Part shown: one piece after another, positions 58,843 to 64,000 of the stretch
Layout: each line of letters opens with the position of its first letter
Numbering within the stretch: the first letter of the stretch is position 1
Origin: a virus
Strand: one strand, 5' to 3'
Virus record (IMG/VR): IMGVR_UViG_3300020474_000001
Span: 143,656-207,655 of that record
Length of the DNA: 64,000 bases
Position numbers and translations under genes: made by a program
Notes under the pieces: model-generated
The model's input: the letters and a program-made list of their open reading frames with translations, nothing else
Told to the model about the DNA's origin: nothing
Databases searched by the model: none

Positions 58843-59052
58843 TTATTCTTCCTGCTCTACTTCTTTTTCCTTCACAATTCTCGGTCCTTTGAAAACTCGA
58901 TCGTTTTCATAGAAACTTGCCACTCTTTCTCTCCGTGCCTGCAAAAGCATTTCATACTGCTCTTTTTGCTCTTTGGTGTATCTGAAATCTTGATCTTTCC
59001 AGATTTTCCTCAGATCTTGCAGATGATGCAGGACATTTAATGTTTCTTCCAT
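58843..59052 (-). CDS. Small highly charged protein
   Basis: 69 residues, MEETLNVLHHLQDLRKIWKD onward; helical, Glu/Lys/Arg-rich (KEQKEQYEMLLQARRERVAS) and ending VKEKEVEQEE. Common cyanophage type, function unknown. Confidence 0.75.
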   Translation of the reverse strand: MEETLNVLHHLQDLRKIWKDQDFRYTKEQKEQYEMLLQARRERVASFYENDRVFKGPRIVKEKEVEQEE

Positions 59053-59054
59053 AG

Positions 59055-59199
59055 TCAGTAATCAAAGTCAGAGTGGATGTATTTTTGAAGATCAAATTTT
59101 TCTCCCTCTTCAATTAGGTCGAAAATTGTTTGATCTTCCATCATGTCGAAACTGATAAGTTCTTCGACTTGATCTTCTGTAAGAAAATTTCCGGACATA
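59055..59199 (-). pseudogene. 47-residue acidic gene interrupted by one extra base
   Basis: The start codes MSGNFLTEDQVEE. Then the frame is broken: without one A in the AAA at about 59158-59160 it would continue LISFDMMEDQTIFDLIEEGE and on to HSDFDY with stop at 59055. As it stands the start frame ends after 29 codons. The two halves form one typical small acidic cyanophage protein. Sequencing error, real decay or programmed frameshift cannot be told apart. Confidence 0.55.
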
Positions 59200-59204
59200 A
59201 AATC

Positions 59205-59636
59205 TCAGAATGAACAACCAGTTTCTTGAGACAACTGAGCACAGAACTTAGCAGTCAATGGAGATTGAATGCTTTGAAGTTTCTTACGAAGATCATACAT
59301 CTTCACACGATTCTTAGTGAAGTGTGCCAGGCGATCAGAGATGGAGACAAGTTGAAGAAAATTGGAAATCTCGATTGAGTTGGAAGAACCGAGAAGAAAA
59401 TGCATAGCAACAAAAGAATGGTACTTGTTGCTAGAACGGCACTCTTTCAAGACAGAGACAATTTCTTTAGCAACCTCACCTGCTGTTGCAGGATAATAGG
59501 TTGAAAGAAAGTTTTTGGACTCTTGATAGATAAAACCGTCCCAATCAATTTGATATGACTGGGATTGTTGCTGTTCAAGCATGCTCTGGATCGAAGACAA
59601 AGTTGCTTGGATCTGGTCAAGGTCGATGGTTTGCAT
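59205..59636 (-). CDS. 143-residue protein of unknown function
   Basis: Starts MQTIDLDQIQATLSSIQSML. Gln-rich N-terminal helix, then helical FIYQESKNFLSTYYPATAGE (about 35-54) and a basic region (HFTKNRVKMYDLRKKLQSIQ), ending QETGCSF. Its upstream spacer is full of repeats. No family recognised. Confidence 0.75.
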   Translation of the reverse strand: MQTIDLDQIQATLSSIQSMLEQQQSQSYQIDWDGFIYQESKNFLSTYYPATAGEVAKEIVSVLKECRSSNKYHSFVAMHFLLGSSNSIEISNFLQLVSISDRLAHFTKNRVKMYDLRKKLQSIQSPLTAKFCAQLSQETGCSF

Positions 59637-59795
59637 AACCAGTTGGTTGATGATGACGCTGAAGGTGACTACGAAGGTGACCCCCTCGTGGACACAACAT
59701 ACACCATGATGACGCTGAAGGTGACGTAGGAAGGTGACACTTCATAAACTGTCCACCACTACATGATGACGCTGAAGGTGACGTGTGAAGGTGAC
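59637..59795. repeat. GATGACGCTGAAGGTGAC repeats with a palindrome
   Basis: Three perfect copies of GATGACGCTGAAGGTGAC (59652-59669, 59708-59725, 59765-59782), each followed by a second GAAGGTGAC, in a 159-bp gap without a gene. An 18-bp palindrome, GACACTTCATAAACTGTC (59736-59753), lies between copies two and three. Confidence 0.8.
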
Positions 59796-60068
59796 CTACA
59801 CCACCTCTACTTCACTCAACGGTGCATCAGAGGTCTCTGTGAGGTCCTCTGAGGTGCCTTCACTCACCTCAGAGGTATCTGCATTACCTTCTGCCATAAT
59901 TTTTTCTTCCTGCCTCTTAAACTCTTCTGACTCCATATATTTCTTGACCATTTCATTGAAACGCTCTTGCTGTTCTCTTCGTTCTCGCATCACATTTTCA
60001 AATTGCCTTTCTCTTTTCTCAAGAATTAGAGAACGACGTGCTCTTTTTGCTTCTCTACGACTAGACAT
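59796..60068 (-). CDS. Basic-acidic coiled-coil protein
   Basis: 90 residues. The first 60 are Arg/Glu-rich helix (SRREAKRARRSLILEKRERQ), the last 25 are Ser/Thr/Glu-rich (NADTSEVSEGTSEDLTETSD). Overlaps the upstream gene by 8 bp. Function unknown. Confidence 0.75.
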   Translation of the reverse strand: MSSRREAKRARRSLILEKRERQFENVMRERREQQERFNEMVKKYMESEEFKRQEEKIMAEGNADTSEVSEGTSEDLTETSDAPLSEVEVV

Positions 60069-60312
60069 GATCCTCCGATTTTGTGTTTGGTCTTGATTTT
60101 AAAAATACTAATTCATGCCAATAATAATTCTGGCAAACAATTAGCACATGATTTTTTCTATGAAATGTTCCAGCATCAAGTTGATGCGGAAGCTTATTTG
60201 TGACTGCTATTTCAATAGTGAGATATTCATTCTCACTATCAACATAGTAAACCCACCCCTCTATGTCTCTAGTTTCCCACTTAACATAATCATTGACAAG
60301 TGGTTTATACAT
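60061..60312 (-). CDS. Small beta-type protein of unknown function
   Basis: 83 residues, MYKPLVNDYVKWETRDIEGW onward: alternating hydrophobic strands (VYYVDSENEYLTIEIAV) as in small SH3-like barrels, then CQNYYWHELVFLKSR. The opening 'NDYVKW...EGWVYYV' recalls small SH3-like phage proteins. Role unknown. Confidence 0.75.
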   Translation of the reverse strand: MYKPLVNDYVKWETRDIEGWVYYVDSENEYLTIEIAVTNKLPHQLDAGTFHRKNHVLIVCQNYYWHELVFLKSRPNTKSEDHV

Positions 60313-60614
60313 ATGCTAACTCCAGTGGGGTCAATTTTAATTGCATAGCAGTATAAGGACGAGTATCTGAGATGTCTACCTTATTTCCACACTTGGTGGA
60401 GTTAATAGGCGCTGAATACTCTCTCTTTTTTGTATTGTAAAATCCCCAGATTGTTTTTGGTTTGTCATTAGTATAACTAAAATTACCGTGATTGACAAGC
60501 CATATACTAATAATATTCCGTTTAAAATCTTTGACCTCATAGGTGTAACCCTCCGGGGGTTGATGGGGGAAATCATCAGGAATACTCAAGTTCTGGTTGC
60601 ATTGGGCAGTCATC
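60305..60614 (-). CDS. Protein of unknown function
   Basis: About 102 residues from MTAQCNQNLSIPDDFPHQPP, which overlaps the end of the upstream gene by 39 bp; a start six codons further upstream is also possible. The middle resembles a small beta domain (GYTYEVKDFKRNIISIWLVN, TIWGFYNTKKREYSAPINST). Coupled by overlap to both neighbours. Confidence 0.68.
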
Positions 60615-60866
60615 GACAGAGAGTGATTCATAATCAGGATACATTGTGGATACAATGTATGATGCAAGATCTCGTGTAGTAGCAATAACATGCACTTCTA
60701 CCCGATAATACTGGTAATCATCACCAGGAGTGTCTTGCATTGCCAATTCTATTTCAACTCGCCAGACATGACCACGCTTCAGATGGTCCTGATAGTCAAT
60801 AACAACATCAGGTTTCAATTCCCATCGATTCATAACATTTTCCTCGGGTTCAAAATTTCCAATCAT
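60576..60866 (-). CDS. Small beta-type protein of unknown function
   Basis: 96 residues, MIGNFEPEENVMNRWELKPD onward, with a strand-rich core (GHVWRVEIELAMQDTPGDDY, about 32-51; YYRVEVHVIATTRDLASYIV, about 53-72). ATGA overlap with the upstream gene. Family not recognised. Confidence 0.75.
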   Translation of the reverse strand: MIGNFEPEENVMNRWELKPDVVIDYQDHLKRGHVWRVEIELAMQDTPGDDYQYYRVEVHVIATTRDLASYIVSTMYPDYESLSVDDCPMQPELEYS

Positions 60867-61102
60867 GTTGTAAACTCCTCAACAATACCAGATTCAAGAT
60901 CTCCTGCAAGTTCATAGTTCATCGACTTCATGATATTTTCACGAAGCTGACCATAATATTGCTCATTATAGCTTTCATCTTGCTCAGCAATGAGATCAAA
61001 ACATTCTTCATCACTTTCTGCAATTACATTCCAAATACCTCCATATTCAGACGTAGGAAACGGTACAAAATGGTTGACAATGTAGAAAAACTTTGGTGCC
61101 AT
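60863..61102 (-). CDS. Small acidic cyanophage protein
   Basis: 79 residues, MAPKFFYIVNHFVPFPTSEY onward; GGIWNVIAESDEECFDLIAE then acidic helix. This FVPFP-SEYGG-W opening is a small-protein type I recognise from cyanophages, function unknown. First gene of the 60.3-61.1 kb operon, just after its promoter. Confidence 0.8.
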   Translation of the reverse strand: MAPKFFYIVNHFVPFPTSEYGGIWNVIAESDEECFDLIAEQDESYNEQYYGQLRENIMKSMNYELAGDLESGIVEEFTT

Positions 61103-61125
61103 TTGTTTCTGTAAATTACCTTTAG

Positions 61126-61154
61126 ATTTTAGTTCAAGATTTAGATTTTGTCAA
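61126..61154 (-). promoter_or_regulatory. Sigma-70-type early promoter
   Basis: On the minus strand TTGACA, 17 bp, TAAAAT, about 25 bp before the gene at 61102. Confidence 0.8.
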
Positions 61155-61210
61155 TTGGTCTAATTGACTCTCCAATTCAACTTTAACACTCAATAGGCGA
61201 AAAAACAAAA

Positions 61211-61245
61211 AACCTCTACTTCTATTTGGAAGAAGTAGAGAGGTT
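61211..61245 (-). terminator. Rho-independent terminator
   Basis: Long stem of CTCTACTTCT against AGAAGTAGAG with outer AACC/GGTT pairing around a two-base bulge, followed on the minus strand by six Ts. It ends the 61.3-62.5 kb operon. Confidence 0.85.
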
Positions 61246-61291
61246 AATTCGTCTATGAGATGAATTGAAGATCTGAGGCGATCCTCGTCCG

Positions 61292-61450
61292 TCATGATGT
61301 GTAAAACTCCATTAGATAGTAATCAACAGTAATTTCGTGTTCTTTACACTCTTCTTCAACCTGTTGCCAAAATTCAGTTGAAACGGATTGGTCTATCGAA
61401 TTTTTCCAATCGATATCCTTCTTTGAATGCCTGTCGAATGATTGTGTCAT
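61292..61450 (-). CDS. Small acidic protein overlapping its neighbour
   Basis: 52 residues from MTQSFDRHSKKDIDWKNSID; ending VDYYLMEFYTS. The last 40 residues (STEFWQQVEEECKEHEITVD) look like a genuine cyanophage small protein. It overlaps the upstream gene by about 77 bp, and a GTG start at 61498 would enlarge the overlap. True start uncertain. Confidence 0.55.
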   Translation of the reverse strand: MTQSFDRHSKKDIDWKNSIDQSVSTEFWQQVEEECKEHEITVDYYLMEFYTS

Positions 61451-61559
61451 AAGAATGCGAAATAAGGGGGATACTTCTATGTAGCAGATAATCTTCACAA
61501 TCTTCTGCTAGTGCTTCTTTATGTTCGTGAGATAACAAATCTAAATCTGGCATCGACAT
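61374..61559 (-). CDS. Small acidic protein of unknown function
   Basis: 61 residues from MSMPDLDLLSHEHKEALAED; ending EGYRLEKFDRPIRFN. GGAGAGGG ribosome site 6 bp upstream of this ATG, and a TACAAT -10-like box just before that. Upstream in-frame codons to 61598 are unlikely to be translated. Confidence 0.7.
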   Translation of the reverse strand: MSMPDLDLLSHEHKEALAEDCEDYLLHRSIPLISHSYDTIIRQAFKEGYRLEKFDRPIRFN

Positions 61560-61594
61560 ATTTCCCTCTCCTTGATTATTGTAGCATATGGCGG

Positions 61595-61789
61595 TCATCC
61601 AAACAATGTGTTCGAATCGTTCTTTTTGAACTCCTTACGACACTTTTTTACTTCTCTAAGCTCATCTTTGATCATTTGATAAGCTTCCTCAGCAGAAAGT
61701 TTTCTTGCCATTTCCATGGCAGTAATAATTTCAACACGAGTTCCAAAGTGTTTAAGTGCCTCTTCAAAGCAATTTAATTCTTCATACAT
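61595..61789 (-). CDS. Small charged helical protein
   Basis: 64 residues, MYEELNCFEEALKHFGTRVE onward, entirely helical, Lys/Glu-rich, ending KKNDSNTLFG. Overlaps the upstream gene by 8 bp. Function unknown; such short helical proteins are common in this phage group. Confidence 0.75.
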   Translation of the reverse strand: MYEELNCFEEALKHFGTRVEIITAMEMARKLSAEEAYQMIKDELREVKKCRKEFKKNDSNTLFG

Positions 61790-62006
61790 TGTCAGTTTTC
61801 CTTTGAATATTATATGTAACAGGATGTATCTGACTAATTTTAGTTTCTAATCGATTCTCCATATCATAGATAGATGACCTGAAATTAAGGTTATCTTCTT
61901 CTAATATTTCGATACGATCTTCAAGTTCTAAAATATAGTCCATAAGACTATCGTCATCATCCCATCTTGTAGTTGGTTCAAAAAATCTTTGAATAAATTT
62001 AATCAT
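61782..62006 (-). CDS. Small coiled-coil protein
   Basis: 74 residues, MIKFIQRFFEPTTRWDDDDS onward, with a clear coiled coil at about 20-58 (LMDYILELEDRIEILEEDNL). Function unknown. Confidence 0.75.
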   Translation of the reverse strand: MIKFIQRFFEPTTRWDDDDSLMDYILELEDRIEILEEDNLNFRSSIYDMENRLETKISQIHPVTYNIQRKTDNV

Positions 62007-62016
62007 GGCAAATAAC

Positions 62017-62181
62017 CTAATGTAATTTATCTGACCATTTTTGGATTCCCATCAAAGTAGAATAAGGAATCCATGCAGGTATCTCATCATCAAACTGTAC
62101 CTGAACTTCAGTTACAATAGTTTGGTGAAATCTATCGTATTTTTTTCTTGTATTTTTTACGAAAGACAAAGGATTCTCCAT
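62017..62181 (-). CDS. Small protein of unknown function
   Basis: 54 residues from MENPLSFVKNTRKKYDRFHQ, then TIVTEVQVQFDDEIPAWIPY and STLMGIQKWSDKLH. This start overlaps the upstream gene by 50 bp; the longer frame to 62253 would overlap more and is not preferred. Confidence 0.65.
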   Translation of the reverse strand: MENPLSFVKNTRKKYDRFHQTIVTEVQVQFDDEIPAWIPYSTLMGIQKWSDKLH

Positions 62182-62332
62182 GTTTGTGTTCGATAACTGC
62201 ATTTTTAGGTTTGATATTATATCTATCAATGATCTTTCTAAGATGTGATTCATCTTGAAAGTGATAGACTACGTTGTTGTATTCCATTCTCCATGGAAAT
62301 GTCTCATATGGAAACTTGTTTACTTTTTTCAT
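62132..62332 (-). CDS. Small basic protein of unknown function
   Basis: 66 residues from MKKVNKFPYETFPWRMEYNN; a TTG start six codons upstream (overlapping the previous stop) is an alternative. Beta-type N-terminus (NNVVYHFQDESHLRKIIDRY), then very basic tail (FRKKYKKKIR). Confidence 0.65.
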   Translation of the reverse strand: MKKVNKFPYETFPWRMEYNNVVYHFQDESHLRKIIDRYNIKPKNAVIEHKHGESFVFRKKYKKKIR

Positions 62333-62340
62333 ATGAGGTT

Positions 62341-62538
62341 TCAGTGCCAACGTTTAGTTGAAAGATATTCCAACACATCAGCACGAACATCCATCAACTC
62401 ATGGTAACATAGTTGATTATGAGCACACTGACGTAATGATGGATCTGGCTTCAGAACTGACTCTACAAACAGATCTAGTCCACGATTCCACTTATCTTTC
62501 TTTGATTCGTTGTCTTCGATTGTGTTCTGATCTTTCAT
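62341..62538 (-). CDS. Small protein of unknown function
   Basis: 65 residues, MKDQNTIEDNESKKDKWNRG onward, with CAHNQLCYHELMDVRADVLE near the end. First gene of the 61.3-62.5 kb operon, 25 bp after a strong promoter. Confidence 0.75.
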   Translation of the reverse strand: MKDQNTIEDNESKKDKWNRGLDLFVESVLKPDPSLRQCAHNQLCYHELMDVRADVLEYLSTKRWH

Positions 62539-62562
62539 AGTGTTCTGAACATTGACATAGTT

Positions 62563-62590
62563 ATTATAGCAGTATTTCAGAACTTGTCAA
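62563..62590 (-). promoter_or_regulatory. Strong sigma-70-type early promoter
   Basis: On the minus strand TTGACA, 16 bp, TATAAT: consensus boxes. It marks the start of the rightmost early operon seen here. Confidence 0.85.
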
Positions 62591-62603
62591 GAAATATCAA
62601 AAA

Positions 62604-62627
62604 ACCCCCACCAAAACTGGCAGGGGT
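62604..62627 (-). terminator. Rho-independent terminator after the tail-fibre-like gene
   Basis: Stem ACCCC/GGGGGT followed on the minus strand by six Ts, about 30 bp after the stop at 62654. Confidence 0.8.
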
Positions 62628-62653
62628 CTTGTATCTCACTTTTTGAGTGGTTT

Positions 62654-64000
62654 TTATGCAATCGCAAGGAACAGATAAGTGGCACCATCTTCATTAAGAC
62701 CACTGTTAGCAGATGCAGCTGAAGTCACTGTAAATCCTGCATTGAGTGGATCAATATAGTTATATGAAGTAGAATAAGCATTCTTGTCGTTTAAGGCAAA
62801 ATAATTATCATTACCACTGACAATGCCATGCATTGTGTCAAACACGTACCAATGAGTGTCAACACGGCCTGCGTCAATTCTTTTGATCATCACAAAACGA
62901 GCACCAGCAGTAAATCCACAGTCAACATTGATGTCGCTGCCTGTACCGCTGAAAGTGCCAATTTTACTTATGCCGTCTAGGCTGGCGAAGAGAAATGCAA
63001 TTAAGTTATCATTATATTTATTTACGTCATGATTACTACCTACACCAAACTGTGTGCTAGTAAAGGTGCTATTCGCTTGCCAAACGTTTGAATCATTCAT
63101 GTAGGAGCCGGTGGTAAAGGCTAAGAAATCGCTGTCATTAGACAAATAACTGCTCCATACCATCCAAGCTCTATCGGTGTCTCTGTTTTTAACAATTACC
63201 AATTCCGGAACAACACCGAGGTTGTGATTTATAGTCTTATTAGACCCCGTACCGACCCAAGTAGTTACATCAAAGAATCCTGGAGCACGTCTGAACATGT
63301 AATGATCATAACCAGTGAGACTAATATTACTTACTCCATTTGAGTAATCAAAATTAAAATTAGTTGTGCCTGCTTCAACATTAGTATTGTTTGTGTATAA
63401 GAAGTTCCCCGCCATCAGTCTTGCGCTAAGACTGCGCGTCTGCTCAGTGGTAACATCTGTTCTGATCGCCATATCAACAGGAAAACCACTAACAGCTGAA
63501 GGCTCAGCGTTGGCAACACTTTGAGCCATAGCAAACACATCAGTTCCAGCAGTCGGCGGTTTGTGTGGGCGACGAATTGCCATGTAGATGTAAGTGGCGT
63601 TTGTTTGCTGCTGAGTTGCTGATGCTCCTTTAAATCCCGTAGGCGTTAAATGCACAAAACCAAATGAATTGCTTGCTTCTTCGTTACTAAGATTTGGGTA
63701 CAGAAATTTAGACTCTCCCGCACCTAATCCACGCATATTGTCAAGCAATACCCAAGTTCCCGCTGTACTCGAGTCAGAACGCTTGATCAACAACCATTGA
63801 GGTTCAAACCCAAGATTTATCTCAGACCAATTGCCGCTACTATCTGTTGTAAAACTACCGCAGTTAATAATACTTTCATCACCACTCGTACCAAACGATT
63901 CATCGTCGTGGGCGAAGATGTAGGCAACATAGGTTGCTGATGAATCATTGCCATTAGTTTGGAACTGCATGGAAACACCAAATGCAGTATCGCTTACTGA
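62654..64000 (-). CDS. Tail-fibre-like protein with repeated DUF7483-type domains (5' end outside window)
   Basis: At least 448 residues; the frame is open to the window edge, so the start is not seen. It has repeated blocks: an aromatic VAYIFAHDDESFG or LIAFLFASLDGISKIGTF segment, then a Cys (INCGSFT, VDCGFTAGARFV), then WLLIKR / FVMIKR and a Trp-rich strand (WVLLDNMRG, WYVFDTMHG), and ATYIYMAIRRP / ATYLFLAIA. I associate these with DUF7483 phage tail-fibre or structural proteins. Receptor binding is inferred. Confidence 0.78.
   Translation of the reverse strand, partial: SVSDTAFGVSMQFQTNGNDSSATYVAYIFAHDDESFGTSGDESIINCGSFTTDSSGNWSEINLGFEPQWLLIKRSDSSTAGTWVLLDNMRGLGAGESKFLYPNLSNEEASNSFGFVHLTPTGFKGASATQQQTNATYIYMAIRRPHKPPTAGTDVFAMAQSVANAEPSAVSGFPVDMAIRTDVTTEQTRSLSARLMAGNFLYTNNTNVEAGTTNFNFDYSNGVSNISLTGYDHYMFRRAPGFFDVTTWVGTGSNKTINHNLGVVPELVIVKNRDTDRAWMVWSSYLSNDSDFLAFTTGSYMNDSNVWQANSTFTSTQFGVGSNHDVNKYNDNLIAFLFASLDGISKIGTFSGTGSDINVDCGFTAGARFVMIKRIDAGRVDTHWYVFDTMHGIVSGNDNYFALNDKNAYSTSYNYIDPLNAGFTVTSAASANSGLNEDGATYLFLAIA

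Noticed and set aside
59637-59795. CRISPR-like array
   Set aside because: Repeats are 18 bp with irregular spacing, spacers contain more of the same unit, and there are no cas genes.
1-64000. tRNA genes
   Set aside because: I looked for GTTCGAATCC-type T-arms on both strands and found no cloverleaf; a tRNAscan run would settle it.

Overview
The window is part of the genome of a T4-like myovirus of marine picocyanobacteria (a Kyanoviridae-type cyanophage, probably on Synechococcus). This rests on the T4-order virion gene block, on cyanophage-style forms of those proteins (DUF4815 tail protein, giant gp7-position protein with a YHYH domain, gp23 starting MFHSEHLQEKWAP), on T4-type late promoters (NATAAATA), and on a long tail of very small tightly packed genes. 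Almost every gene is on the minus strand, so transcription runs right to left as drawn.

Region 1 (1-38.4 kb) is the late virion module. In transcription order it holds a small basic protein, a 45-residue protein, gp25, gp6, a 3916-residue gp7-position protein, a sulfotransferase, a gp8-like protein, a 2393-residue DUF4815 protein, two small genes, gp13, gp14, gp15, gp16, two DUF-type genes, gp17, two small genes, gp18, gp19, gp20, a gp67-like core peptide, a small gene, gp21, gp22 and the first codons of gp23. NATAAATA boxes lie before most transcription blocks.

Region 2 (38.4-44.1 kb) is a boundary and regulatory zone. It has a glycosyltransferase-like gene with a strong sigma-70 promoter, an AT-rich repeat and inverted-repeat region (39.4-39.6 kb), a short GC-rich island (39.86-40.36 kb), a GP88-family gene, and several gene-free stretches. 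Those stretches carry a repeated element that appears four times: a hairpin with compensatory base changes followed directly by a 12-codon reading frame. They also carry many copies of an 18-bp palindrome. The stretch 43.1-44.1 kb adds a plus-strand promoter, 12-bp tandem repeats and cyanobacterial DnaA-box-like sites.

Region 3 (44.1-62.6 kb) is an early/accessory region of about 45 small, often ATGA-overlapping minus-strand genes. Recognisable members are a vanadium-haloperoxidase/PAP2-type enzyme, an SF2 DEAH helicase, a KxDG nucleotidyltransferase (ligase-like) protein and a His-rich secreted peptide. The only ordinary plus-strand gene encodes a ribbon-helix-helix-like DNA-binding protein. 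Copies of the 18-bp palindrome, several with a TATnGAT-like box at a fixed 5-bp spacing, lie before gene groups here and look like operators or promoters. Region 4 (62.6-64.0 kb) is the 3' part of a tail-fibre-like gene that runs off the window.

The clearest candidate for something undescribed is the combination of palindromic promoter/operator family, repeated hairpin-micropeptide element and lone RHH-like gene. Functional links among these are inference.
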